40,386 nucleotides of DNA from Myroides odoratimimus (GCF_030326305.1 NZ_JACAKB010000028.1:1-40386), one strand, 5' to 3'. Counted from the stretch's first letter, positions 1-7,228 are shown. Notes: a model not told the origin generated them from the sequence alone. Made by a program: numbers and translations.

Positions 1-230
1 GGTAACCAAGAATTATGATCATCCCATGAACCGTGTATAAATACAATAGGTGTACCTTGCCCTTTTTTATAGCGTATCGCTAAGTTGACATCACTAGTTT
101 TAATTTGGTATAGTGGAGTATTTTCAATTACAAAATATTCTGTATTTGTTTGAGCGAATAATTCAAATGAAAATATTTGAATTATTAAAAAGAGTAGAAC
201 GGTAATTTTTTTATAAGAAGAATATCTCAT
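1..230 (-). CDS. Secreted alpha/beta hydrolase, N-terminal part (cut by window edge)
   Basis: The reading frame begins with ATG at 230 and runs off the left edge, giving about 76 residues. The first ~25 residues are a typical signal peptide: lysines near the start, a hydrophobic stretch, then an Ala-Gln cleavage region (ELFAQT). After a short beta-rich segment comes PIVFIHGSWDDHNSW. This matches the oxyanion-hole HG motif that follows the first core strand in alpha/beta hydrolases. The catalytic serine, acid and histidine would lie outside the window, so the substrate cannot be guessed. The family call is an inference from one motif plus the signal peptide. It is followed at higher coordinates by a terminator-like hairpin and a broken gene, so it is probably transcribed alone. 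Confidence 0.6.
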   Translation of the reverse strand, partial: MRYSSYKKITVLLFLIIQIFSFELFAQTNTEYFVIENTPLYQIKTSDVNLAIRYKKGQGTPIVFIHGSWDDHNSWL

Positions 231-283
231 GATTTTATACTATAATTTATTAAGACTAAATTTAAGTAAAATAAATAAAAATA

Positions 284-319
284 AAAAAACGAATTATAAC
301 TTATTATAACCCGTTTTTT
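284..319. terminator. Terminator-like hairpin with A and T tracts
   Basis: Arms AAAAAACG (284-291) and CGTTTTTT (312-319) enclose a second 6-bp stem (294-299 with 304-309), with a two-base mismatch between them. The A and T tracts on both sides allow termination in either direction. On the minus strand it lies just after the stop of the broken ABC ATPase at 331. Confidence 0.6.
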
Positions 320-330
320 ACCTAACTAAT

Positions 331-443
331 TTATATAGTTTTTATGTATAGTTCCTGTAATTCATCAGGTGTGAAATTTTTAGAATCTAATTGTTGTATC
401 AGTTTTCCTTGCTTCATTATTCCTATTTTGGTTGAGACTTTAG
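331..443 (-). pseudogene. C-terminal remnant of an ABC transporter ATP-binding protein
   Basis: A minus-strand frame enters from the left end of the IS21 element and stops at TAA 331-333. It reads KVSTKIGIMKQGKLIQQL and ends ELQELYIKTI. The part TKIGIMKQGKLI is the usual segment after the H-loop of ABC ATPases, where '(V/I)GIIxxGKL' is common in the ABC-2 or lantibiotic-export type. Only about 37 residues remain; Walker A, signature and Walker B are missing. The rest of the gene should lie upstream on the minus strand (higher coordinates), but that place is taken by the IS element and then by an unrelated helix-turn-helix gene. The upstream part has therefore been lost or moved. Family assignment rests on a short stretch. 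Confidence 0.55.
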
Positions 444-448
444 TGTAG

Positions 449-493
449 ATTCCGGAGAAAGTGACCATGTCATTCCGGTGGAAAGTGACCACC
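449..493. repeat. Left-end IS21 terminal repeats (two copies)
   Basis: Two copies of a unit close to ATTCCGGTGGAAAGTGACCA are present at 449-469 and 472-493. They match the copies at the right end in inverted orientation and are the probable IstA binding sites. Confidence 0.75.
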
Positions 494-552
494 TAAAATC
501 AAGTCCGAAACATGTTTTATATTTCAGCTAAAAATACAAAAAATAAGTATAG

Positions 553-1305
553 TTATTTAATAGAGTTTTGTTGAATTTTTAATAATGTATTTTTACTTCT
601 TAGAGACTCTCCATGAAGTTCAATTCTAATAGAATTATGTACCATTCTATCTAAAATAGCGTCAGCTATAGTTTGTTCTCCAATTATATCATGCCATGTT
701 TCAATAGGGAGTTGTGAAGCTATAATTGTCGATCTCTTACCATGGCGATCTTCAATAATTTCCATAAAATCTTGTCTTTTAAGATTGTCTAATGGTTGTA
801 ATCCAAAATCATCTAATATAATTAGGTCTTGTTTTTCAATTCGATCTATTTCCTTGGAAAAAGAGCCATCTCCTTTAGCCATCTTTAATTTAGAAAATAG
901 TTTATTGATACTAAAGTACATAACTTTATATCCTAACATACAAGCCTGATAACCAATTGCAGAAGCAATATAACTTTTCCCTACCCCTGTACTACCAGTA
1001 ATTAATATATTTTGTTGCTGTTTTATAAATTCACAAGCAGCTAATCGATCAATCATATTCCTATCAATATTTCTGGATGAATCTATATTAATATCTTGTA
1101 TATAAGCTTTGTATCTGAATTTAGCGGTATTTATTAGCCTTTCTATTCTTCTGTTCTCCCTATCATCATATTCACTATCAGTTAAATAAGCAATAAGTTG
1201 ATCATTTGTATAATCCGAAGTAGGAAGTTGTAGCGTTGACGCGAATGCTCTATGCATTCCATAAAGTTTTAAATACTTTAATTTTTCTAAAGTTGTTTGA
1301 TTCAT
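553..1305 (-). CDS. istB: IS21 helper ATPase IstB
   Basis: A 250-residue AAA+ ATPase of the IstB/DnaC-like type. Walker A is GSTGVGKS (about residues 104-111) and Walker B is LIILDDFG (about 161-168). An N-terminal region rich in charged helices (1-90) precedes the ATPase core, as in other IstB proteins. In this family IstB works with the IstA transposase in choosing the target and activating strand transfer; that role is family knowledge, not read from this sequence. The gene begins 25 bases after the istA stop on the same strand, so the two are probably co-transcribed. Length is normal for the family and no frameshift is present, so it looks intact. Confidence 0.92.
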   Translation of the reverse strand: MNQTTLEKLKYLKLYGMHRAFASTLQLPTSDYTNDQLIAYLTDSEYDDRENRRIERLINTAKFRYKAYIQDINIDSSRNIDRNMIDRLAACEFIKQQQNILITGSTGVGKSYIASAIGYQACMLGYKVMYFSINKLFSKLKMAKGDGSFSKEIDRIEKQDLIILDDFGLQPLDNLKRQDFMEIIEDRHGKRSTIIASQLPIETWHDIIGEQTIADAILDRMVHNSIRIELHGESLRSKNTLLKIQQNSIK

Positions 1306-1330
1306 GTTTCTAAAATTTAATATTATTGTT

Positions 1331-2878
1331 CTATTGATAATAAGCTGCTCCTCTGATATTCTGATGAGTAGGAACTTCTCTTTCTTTGTTTAATGGTTGT
1401 TCTTCAATAGCATCTAATCCCTTTTCTAAAATGCTTTTGATCATTTTATAACTATATCTTTCGTATTCTAAACCACGTGTGCAGGCCTTTTCTAACCGAA
1501 TATTAGTAAAGCGTTTACCTAAGCTTAAAATTCCTGCACATGACTTATATGATTGTTCAGGGTGTTGTCGCTTATCTAATATCATTGCTAAATATTTTTG
1601 TGTAGATTCTCCTATTTCTTGTCCCCATTTCAAAAACTGTGTAGGATTCCAATCTGTGATATATTGGTGAGATGAAGGCATATGTTCCTTTACAGTAGTA
1701 TACCTATACTTTCCTAATTCTCTATTGTGTGAAGCAATAAGTCTTTGATTGTGATATATATCAACAATATCCTTGCTATAAAGAATATTTACTTTTTTAC
1801 CAATGTAATGGAAAGGAACACTATAGTAGTGTTTGTCTTTATTTAGGTAGATGTGACTGATTTTTTGAACAGTTGCTTTTATCGCATATTTCAATTCATA
1901 CCTGTGTCTCGGTAGTGATTGTAAAACAGGTTGTTCTATTTCTTCAAACAACGTTTTCCTTGAAACTCTTTCTCTTGAAAGTAGCTTCTCATTATGTTGT
2001 TCTAACAATTCTGCTATTGCCTGATTTAGTTCTTGTAAACTAAAAAACTCCCTATTTCTAAGTGGAGCAAATACACGAGTATAAATTGTTTTTACTGCAT
2101 TCTCTACTAAGGCCTTATCTTTTGGTTTGTAGCTTCTTGCAGGTAAAATAGTTGTGTTGTAATGCAGAGCAAAGTCTTGGAGGTTATGAGCTATTTTAGG
2201 CTCGTATTTATCACTTTTAGTTACAGCTGCTTTTAAATTATCAGGCACAATAGCAAGTGGAACTCCTTGATAGAAATGTAAGGAATTGGTCAGGCTTGAT
2301 ATAAAATCTTCTGTATTTTGAGTTAGACTGGCTTCTACATAAGTCATTCTACTTGAACCAAGAATGGCAATAAATACTTCTACAGAAGTTATTTCCCCCG
2401 TAGATTTATCAATAATAGACAACTTTTTTCCTGTATAATCAACAAACATCTTATCTCCAGCCTTATGCTGCATATGTAAAGAAGGAGATGTTTTTTTCTG
2501 CCAGGTTCGCAAATGATAGCAAAATTGAGAATAACGATAACCCTCAGGGTGTTTTAAAAGATACTCTTCCCACAAGATATGTCTTGTTACTCCTGTTTTA
2601 AGCAGTTCTTTAGTAAAGTAAGGGAAATATTTATACAAGATTGCTTCTTTTTCATCAGAATCCAATTCTTTAGTGTCAAATAAATCTTCTATATCTGCAT
2701 CATTTAATTCTTTTATCTCTTCATAAGTGAATTTTGAAGTAGTAAATAGAGTAATATATTTCTTAACAGTATTACGTGAAAGACCTAATTGTGAACTTAT
2801 TTGAAGTTTACTTACTCCTTGAGTATACAGACGTAGTAATTGTTTTAATTGTAACATGTCGATCTTTTTATTAGCCAT
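1331..2878 (-). CDS. istA: IS21 transposase IstA
   Basis: A 515-residue transposase. An N-terminal helix-turn-helix (about residues 18-45, with LGLSRNTVKKY as the recognition part) should bind the terminal repeats. The rve/RNase H-like catalytic core carries the DDE triad: D147 in MFVDYTG, D213 in VPDNLKAAV and E259 in ALVENAV. The C-terminal third contains the beta-rich Mu-type domain usual in IstA. It is the first gene of the element and is followed by istB. Length is normal and the frame is open throughout, so the element may be active. The start ATG at 2878 lies just inside the four right-end repeats. Confidence 0.93.
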   Translation of the reverse strand: MANKKIDMLQLKQLLRLYTQGVSKLQISSQLGLSRNTVKKYITLFTTSKFTYEEIKELNDADIEDLFDTKELDSDEKEAILYKYFPYFTKELLKTGVTRHILWEEYLLKHPEGYRYSQFCYHLRTWQKKTSPSLHMQHKAGDKMFVDYTGKKLSIIDKSTGEITSVEVFIAILGSSRMTYVEASLTQNTEDFISSLTNSLHFYQGVPLAIVPDNLKAAVTKSDKYEPKIAHNLQDFALHYNTTILPARSYKPKDKALVENAVKTIYTRVFAPLRNREFFSLQELNQAIAELLEQHNEKLLSRERVSRKTLFEEIEQPVLQSLPRHRYELKYAIKATVQKISHIYLNKDKHYYSVPFHYIGKKVNILYSKDIVDIYHNQRLIASHNRELGKYRYTTVKEHMPSSHQYITDWNPTQFLKWGQEIGESTQKYLAMILDKRQHPEQSYKSCAGILSLGKRFTNIRLEKACTRGLEYERYSYKMIKSILEKGLDAIEEQPLNKEREVPTHQNIRGAAYYQ

Positions 2879-2930
2879 ATCTCTTGCATTTTAGCTAAGA
2901 TATTTAGACATGTTTTAACTTGTTTTTTTA

Positions 2931-3020
2931 GATGGTCAATTTCACCGGAATATGGTGGTCACTTTCCACCGGAATGACATGGTCACTTTTAACGGAATTA
3001 GGTGGTCAATTTCACTGGAT
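2931..3020. repeat. Right-end IS21 terminal repeats (four copies)
   Basis: Four copies of the ~21-base unit lie at 2931-2951, 2954-2975, 2978-2998 and 3001-3020, inverted relative to the two left-end copies. The copy at 2954-2975 is identical over its core to the inner left copy. They lie upstream of istA, so its promoter should lie within or beside them. Confidence 0.75.
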
Positions 3021-3282
3021 TCTCCACCATCATCTTTAAAATATCCTCATACCTATAAAACATCAATCCACCTATCTTCTTAAATGGTATCGTACCATTT
3101 ATTCTCATATTTTGTAAGGTACCAGGAGAAATACCAAGAAGCTTTCTTACCTCATAGCTTTTGATCCATTGCTTTATCTCTTGGTCTTTCTTTCTATTAA
3201 AAGGACTATACCTTCTTATTTCAGTAATAATCTCTTGTTTAAAAATCTCAAGGTCTTCTTTTGTAATAAATTCTACTTTCAT
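2998..3282 (-). CDS. Small helix-turn-helix (excisionase-like) protein, 3' end replaced by the IS
   Basis: A 94-residue protein with a MerR/excisionase-type winged helix (about 48-85): YEVRKLLGISPGTLQNM, then GTIPFKKIGGLMFYRYED. This type is very common beside tyrosine recombinases in Bacteroidota mobile elements and usually acts as a DNA-binding regulator or excision factor. The final residues, VENPVKLTT, are encoded by the right end of the IS21 element and the stop lies in its terminal repeats. The natural C-terminus is therefore lost, although the DNA-binding domain is complete and may still work. It follows the recombinase gene on the same strand with a 112-base gap that holds an inverted repeat. 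Function is inferred from family and context. Confidence 0.8.
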   Translation of the reverse strand: MKVEFITKEDLEIFKQEIITEIRRYSPFNRKKDQEIKQWIKSYEVRKLLGISPGTLQNMRINGTIPFKKIGGLMFYRYEDILKMMVENPVKLTT

Positions 3283-3291
3283 AATTAATAG

Positions 3292-3351
3292 TATTTAGGG
3301 TTAGTTTTGATTTGTTTTAAGCTGCTGTAAGCTTAGTTCTAACCCTAAATA
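3292..3351. repeat. Perfect 13-bp inverted repeat between recombinase and HTH genes
   Basis: TATTTAGGGTTAG (3292-3304) is repeated exactly in inverted form at 3339-3351, with 34 bases between the arms. It lies just upstream of the HTH start at 3282. It could be an operator bound by the HTH protein or an RNA hairpin between the two genes. It lacks the T tract of a standard terminator. Confidence 0.6.
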
Positions 3352-3394
3352 ACAATTTGTATGCACTGGTTTAGTTCTGTTGTCTTTGGGAGGT

Positions 3395-4657
3395 TTAATT
3401 TGACTCTTCAAAGTTGTATTTGTGATTTTCTTGAATAAGTCTTCTTTCTCTTAAGTTGTCCATATCTTCACCCAGTTTATGCTCTAATACCTTCGCATAG
3501 ATCTGAGTTGTTTTAATAGCTGTATGCCCAAGCATCTTACTCACGGACTCAATAGGTACACCATTATTTAGTGTAATGGTTGTAGCAAAGGTATGTCTGG
3601 CTAAATGAAAAGATAAGTTTTTGTCTATTTCACAGATAATAGCAATCTCTTTTAAGTAACCATTCATTCGTTGGTTACTAATAACAGGAAATAGTTTGCC
3701 TTTGGCAAAAGCAATAGGATGGTCTTTGTATTTTTCAATTAGTTCTAAAGCTTCAGGTAATAGCGGAACCCTTACAGGTATTTTAGTTTTCTCTCTACTT
3801 GATATAATCCAATCTTTCCCATCGCTTCCTTTAGCTATATTTTGTGGTGCTAAGTGAAAGATGTCTATATAAGCTAAACCAGTATAACAACTAAATAAAA
3901 ACATATCAAGAACAGCTTGTAATCTTTCAATAGCAAAATTCTTGTTTACAAGGATTTCAAGTTCAGATTTAGTTAAGTGTCCTCTTTCTGTCTTCTCAAA
4001 TTGAAGTTTATATTTGGTAAAGGGATCTTTCTCCATCCATTCCATTGTGATAGCTAAGTTGATTAACTTTTTAAACCTTTCTATGTGTTTCATAATACCA
4101 TTGTTGTTTAATGGTTGATGTTTGTGAATTGGCTTGCAGTTTCTCAAGAAGTTTTCAAAGTCAAAGATAAATTTGTAGTTAATCTCGCTTAAATAGATGT
4201 CAGTTCGATTGTGTACTTTACGCAAATAGCTTTTAAGGTACTTTTCCGTAGAGAAGTAGTTCTTTAGTGTACCATAAGCTAATTTACTTGTAGCTATCTC
4301 TCTATGATAATCTATAAGCTTTAAAAGAGATGATTCAGTATCATCATGTCCAAGAAAGATGTTTTTAACAGCTCCAATAGAGACAACTCTTTTCTGTTGA
4401 ACTAATTGATGATAGGCATCTGTAATGAGAGAACGTACTCGCTCAATATGTGCATTGATTCGAACCGTGTCTTCACTTTTTCCTTTTGCTTTTCCTTTAA
4501 TGTTATCCCAAGAAGTAGGGGATATTTTTAGTTTTAAAGAAATTTCTGTTCGTTGCCCATTTACTGTTATCCTTGCGTATATAAGGGATGGTACTGTTTT
4601 GTTTGAATTAGAAACACGTATAATGAAGTGTATTCCAAATGTGTTTTTTGTTTTCAT
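3395..4657 (-). CDS. Tyrosine recombinase/integrase of the Bacteroidota mobile-element type
   Basis: A 420-residue site-specific recombinase. The order is an N-terminal arm-binding-like region (1-95), a SAM-like core-binding domain (~105-215) and a catalytic domain (~225-400). Catalytic residues visible are K292 (REKTKIPVR), H351 and R354 (HLARHTF), H378 (LGHTAI) and the nucleophile Y387 (TQIYAKV). The place of the first catalytic arginine is occupied by A262 in CYTGLAYID. Loss of this arginine is known in integrases of Bacteroidota conjugative elements such as IntDOT. The gene reads away from tRNA-Pro, whose 3' end faces it 299 bases away: the usual layout for an element integrated at a tRNA 3' end. 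The frame is full length with no sign of decay. Confidence 0.9.
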   Translation of the reverse strand: MKTKNTFGIHFIIRVSNSNKTVPSLIYARITVNGQRTEISLKLKISPTSWDNIKGKAKGKSEDTVRINAHIERVRSLITDAYHQLVQQKRVVSIGAVKNIFLGHDDTESSLLKLIDYHREIATSKLAYGTLKNYFSTEKYLKSYLRKVHNRTDIYLSEINYKFIFDFENFLRNCKPIHKHQPLNNNGIMKHIERFKKLINLAITMEWMEKDPFTKYKLQFEKTERGHLTKSELEILVNKNFAIERLQAVLDMFLFSCYTGLAYIDIFHLAPQNIAKGSDGKDWIISSREKTKIPVRVPLLPEALELIEKYKDHPIAFAKGKLFPVISNQRMNGYLKEIAIICEIDKNLSFHLARHTFATTITLNNGVPIESVSKMLGHTAIKTTQIYAKVLEHKLGEDMDNLRERRLIQENHKYNFEESN

Positions 4658-4702
4658 ATCAATCTATTTTAATGTTAACCGAACTGTTTTGATATGGTTT
4701 TA

Positions 4703-4853
4703 AAAAACTACTCACCTGAATAGTACTCAAACAAGACCAAAAAGCACTGAATTAAACTAAAATAAATTGTATTTAATTTATTGAAATACAATTAGTTAAA
4801 CTCGATTCGGTGAGCTAATTTACCTTTTAAAAATAGCTCACCTAATAGCTCAC
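4703..4853. repeat. Short repeats upstream of the recombinase
   Basis: A direct repeat of the form AAAAA-n-TA-n-CTCACCT-n-AATAG occurs at about 4703-4723 and 4829-4848. TAGCTCAC occurs again at 4846-4853 and inverted as GTGAGCTA at 4810-4817. Such clusters between an integrase gene and its attachment site often serve as arm-type binding sites; that role is only inferred here. Apart from these and the hairpin at 4902, the 299-base gap contains no gene that I can see. Confidence 0.45.
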
Positions 4854-4901
4854 ATTTAGATTGATTTACAATGGATTATTATGATATATTTAAAAATAAA
4901 A

Positions 4902-4932
4902 AAATCCGTAAGTAATTGATACTTACGGATTT
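4902..4932 (-). terminator. Intrinsic terminator after tRNA-Pro
   Basis: A perfect 13-bp stem (4902-4914 with 4920-4932, arm AAATCCGTAAGTA) with a 5-base loop, followed on the minus strand by a run of seven T (4898-4904 as A on the plus strand). Confidence 0.85.
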
Positions 4933-4956
4933 AGGCACATTCTGATGCCGAAAAAG

Positions 4957-5031
4957 TCGGGGTGGCAGGATTCGAACCTGCGACCTCCTGCTCCCAAAGC
5001 AGGCGCGATGACCGGGCTACGCTACACCCCG
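4957..5031 (-). tRNA. tRNA-Pro (anticodon TGG)
   Basis: A 75-base cloverleaf. The acceptor arms are CGGGGTG and CACCCCG with discriminator A. The T-arm contains GGTTCGAATCC, and the anticodon stem CCTGC/GCAGG encloses loop TTTGGGA with anticodon TGG. CCA is not encoded. It lies between the integrase region and trxB, with its own promoter upstream (5058-5087) and terminator downstream. Its 3' end faces the recombinase gene, so it is the probable integration site of that element. Confidence 0.95.
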
Positions 5032-5057
5032 CTAGACTTATTCTGTCATTGCGAGTG

Positions 5058-5087
5058 CAAAGGTAATATAATTTTTTTTGTGTGCAA
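5058..5087 (-). promoter_or_regulatory. Promoter of tRNA-Pro (Bacteroidota type)
   Basis: On the minus strand TTG (5087-5085), a 19-base spacer, then TACCTTTG (5065-5058), a full match to TAnnTTTG. The start point should be about 20 bases before the tRNA. The -7 box is part of the 14-base sequence 5048-5061 that is also found before tRNA-Met. Confidence 0.8.
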
Positions 5088-5145
5088 GAAAAAAAAGGAA
5101 TAAATAAAAATTATTTGACTATTTGTTTTTTCTCTTGTTTGTTGT

Positions 5146-5175
5146 TTTGAAACGAGGATAAAAAAACTATTTTTG
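5146..5175 (+). promoter_or_regulatory. Promoter of trxB (Bacteroidota type)
   Basis: TTTG (5146-5149), an 18-base spacer, then TATTTTTG (5168-5175), a full match to TAnnTTTG. The expected transcript has a leader of about 20 bases before the ATG at 5202. Confidence 0.75.
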
Positions 5176-5201
5176 TTACACTAACAATAAAACAAATCAT
5201 T

Positions 5202-6143
5202 ATGTCTGATATAGAAAGAGTAAAGTGTTTAATTATAGGTTCTGGGCCTGCTGGTTATACAGCAGCAATATATGCGGCACGTGCTAATATGGCACCTGTA
5301 CTTTATCAAGGAATGCAACCAGGAGGACAATTAACAACAACAAATGAAGTAGAGAACTTCCCTGGATATCCAGAAGGAGTTACAGGACCTGAAATGATGA
5401 TGCAATTACAGGCACAAGCACAACGCTTCGGTGCTGATATCCGTGATGGATGGGTAACGAAGGCTGAACTAAAAGGAGACGTAAAGAAAGTATGGGTAAA
5501 TGAAACAACTGAGATTCACGCTGATACTGTTATTATTTCTACTGGTGCTACAGCGATGTACTTAGGGTTACCATCAGAGCAACACTATTTATCTTTAGGA
5601 GGAGGAGTATCGGCATGTGCAGTTTGTGATGGATTCTTCTATAGAAATCAAGAAGTAGTAATCGTAGGAGCTGGAGATTCAGCTTGTGAGGAGGCTCATT
5701 ACTTATCTAAATTATGTAAGAAAGTTACTATGCTAGTGCGTAGTGATAAGTTCCGTTCATCTCGTATTATGGAGGAACGTGTGCGTAATACTGAAAACAT
5801 CGAAATCTTGATGAATACGTCTACTGTAGATGTATTAGGTGATGGTAATGTAGTAACAGGTGTTCGTGTGAAAAATAATATCACTGGTGAAGAGAAAGAC
5901 ATTGAAGCTACAGGTTTCTTCGTAGCTATTGGTCATAAGCCTAATACAGACATCTTTAAAGAAGAGTTAGAGATGGATGAGACAGGATATTTAATCACTC
6001 AAGGAAAGACTAGTAAAACGAATGTAGAAGGAGTTTTTGCTTGTGGAGATGTACAAGATAAAGATTACAGACAAGCTATTACAGCTGCAGGTTCAGGATG
6101 TATTGCAGCATTAGATGCTGAGCGTTATTTAGCTGCTAAGTAA
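5202..6143 (+). CDS. trxB: Thioredoxin reductase
   Basis: A 313-residue NADPH- and FAD-dependent disulfide reductase that keeps thioredoxin reduced in the cytoplasm. The FAD-binding GSGPAGYTAA lies at about 13-22. The redox pair is C139 and C142 in SACAVCDGFF. The NADPH fold VGAGDSACEEA is at about 156-166. The C-terminal FAD motif FACGDVQDKDYRQA precedes AGSGCIAALDAERY. This order and the length (the low-molecular-weight class is ~310-320 residues) fit bacterial TrxB well. The start is the ATG a short distance after a good promoter; no Shine-Dalgarno is seen, as usual in this phylum. It is probably a single-gene transcript, ended by the hairpin at 6165. Confidence 0.96.
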   Translation: MSDIERVKCLIIGSGPAGYTAAIYAARANMAPVLYQGMQPGGQLTTTNEVENFPGYPEGVTGPEMMMQLQAQAQRFGADIRDGWVTKAELKGDVKKVWVNETTEIHADTVIISTGATAMYLGLPSEQHYLSLGGGVSACAVCDGFFYRNQEVVIVGAGDSACEEAHYLSKLCKKVTMLVRSDKFRSSRIMEERVRNTENIEILMNTSTVDVLGDGNVVTGVRVKNNITGEEKDIEATGFFVAIGHKPNTDIFKEELEMDETGYLITQGKTSKTNVEGVFACGDVQDKDYRQAITAAGSGCIAALDAERYLAAK

Positions 6144-6164
6144 TATGTATTGAATACAGTATAT

Positions 6165-6193
6165 AAGGGAGCCCAATAGTGGTTCCCTTTTTT
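6165..6193 (+). terminator. Terminator of trxB
   Basis: A 9-bp stem AAGGGAGCC / GGTTCCCTT (one G-T pair) with a 7-base loop is followed by a T run ending at 6193. Confidence 0.8.
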
Positions 6194-6236
6194 ATTATTA
6201 AAAGTTAATATTATATAGTGCTTAAAGGGATATTAT

Positions 6237-6244
6237 TATATTTG
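6237..6244 (+). promoter_or_regulatory. Probable -7 box before the ABC ATPase gene
   Basis: TATATTTG matches TAnnTTTG and lies 20 bases before the ATG at 6264. No clear TTG is seen at the expected upstream distance, so this is a moderate call. Confidence 0.5.
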
Positions 6245-6263
6245 TTTTTCATAAAAAATAGAA

Positions 6264-7226
6264 ATGCTTTTACTTAAAAATATATCATTTAGTTACTTAG
6301 AAGAAAAAACAGTTATTAATAACCTTAGCTTGGTTGTCGAAAAAGGACAGCATGTTGCTCTGTTGGGAGAAAGTGGATGTGGCAAGAGTACTCTGTTAAA
6401 ATTGATTTATGGTTTACAGGATCTAGATCAAGGAGAAATTCACTGGAATAATAAGCAAGTTTTAGGGCCTGCATATCATTTGGTTCCTGGAATAGATGAA
6501 ATGAGATACCTAGCTCAAGATTTCGATTTAATGCCTTTTACTTCTGTAAAAGAAAATATAGGTAAGTATCTTTCTAACTTTTATATGGAAGAGAAAGAGC
6601 ATCGTATAAAAGAACTTTTGACATTAGTAGATTTAGATGAATATGCAGATGTAAAAGTAAAACACCTAAGTGGTGGACAACAACAACGTGTTGCTATAGC
6701 TCGTGTACTTGCATTAGAGCCAGAGATTCTATTATTAGATGAACCATTTAGTCATATTGATTATTCGAGAAGAAGTCTGCTTAGACGTAATCTATTTGCT
6801 TATTTAAAAGAAAAAGGAATTACGTGTATAGTGGCTACTCATGATAGTATTGATGCATTGAGTTTTGCTGATGAGACAATTGTACTAAAAGATGGTGAGT
6901 TAGTGGATATGGGGGAAACCAAAGATGTATATGAGTTTCCATTGAATAAATATGTAGCATCTTTATTTGGAGAAGTTAATGAGTTATATATTTCAGACTT
7001 TACAAATTCTTTTGAAGAAGACGAATTATTGCTAATTTATCCTCATCAATTAATGCTCTCAAAACAAAAGGGTCAAATAGAGGTAGAGGTACTTGATGCT
7101 TATTTTAAGGGAGATGGTTATATGATAAAAACTTTCTTTAATGAGGATAGAGTAGTATTCTTTGATCATCCTTTTAATATCGAAAAAGGGACTAAGATTA
7201 AACTAGCATTGAAGAAATTTCAATAA
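6264..7226 (+). CDS. Orphan ABC transporter ATP-binding protein with C-terminal TOBE-like domain
   Basis: A 320-residue ABC ATPase. Walker A is GESGCGKST (35-43), Q-loop LAQDFD (~83-88), signature LSGGQQQ (135-141), Walker B ILLLDEP (155-161) and the H-loop histidine H193. Residues ~230-320 form a beta-rich extension resembling the regulatory or TOBE domain of the PotA/FbpC (polyamine, ferric iron) importers. No permease or binding-protein gene is adjacent; trxB is upstream and a convergent peptidase downstream. The partner must be encoded elsewhere, so the substrate cannot be assigned. Transcription ends at the strong hairpin at 7229-7259. Membership of the ABC family is certain; its role as an importer subunit is inferred. 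Confidence 0.85.
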   Translation: MLLLKNISFSYLEEKTVINNLSLVVEKGQHVALLGESGCGKSTLLKLIYGLQDLDQGEIHWNNKQVLGPAYHLVPGIDEMRYLAQDFDLMPFTSVKENIGKYLSNFYMEEKEHRIKELLTLVDLDEYADVKVKHLSGGQQQRVAIARVLALEPEILLLDEPFSHIDYSRRSLLRRNLFAYLKEKGITCIVATHDSIDALSFADETIVLKDGELVDMGETKDVYEFPLNKYVASLFGEVNELYISDFTNSFEEDELLLIYPHQLMLSKQKGQIEVEVLDAYFKGDGYMIKTFFNEDRVVFFDHPFNIEKGTKIKLALKKFQ

Positions 7227-7228
7227 TA

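Larger units (their letters stand above)
444..3026 (-). mobile_element. IS21-family insertion sequence (istA-istB)
   Basis: An element of about 2.58 kb with the IS21 layout: a DDE transposase gene (istA) followed closely by an AAA+ helper ATPase gene (istB), both on the minus strand. The imperfect terminal inverted repeats start TGTAGATTCC on the left (444) and TGGAGAATCC on the right (3026, read inward); 19 of the first 26 bases agree. Both ends carry further internal copies of a ~21-base repeat, as expected for this family. The exact ends are inferred from the TG...CA borders and from where the flanking genes lose their frames. No direct target duplication is seen: left flank gactttag, right flank ccatcatc. 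Confidence 0.85.
3027..4956 (-). mobile_element. Remnant of an integrated element at tRNA-Pro
   Basis: The recombinase, the HTH gene and their intergenic repeats form what looks like one end of an integrative element, ending near the 3' end of tRNA-Pro (4957). The distal part was cut by the IS21 element or by recombination around it. The second attachment site was not found in this window. The exact boundary is not determined; a terminator for the tRNA lies inside the interval at 4902-4932. Confidence 0.5.

Noticed and set aside
5699-5902. 67-codon minus-strand frame within trxB
   Set aside because: Antisense shadow of a conserved gene.
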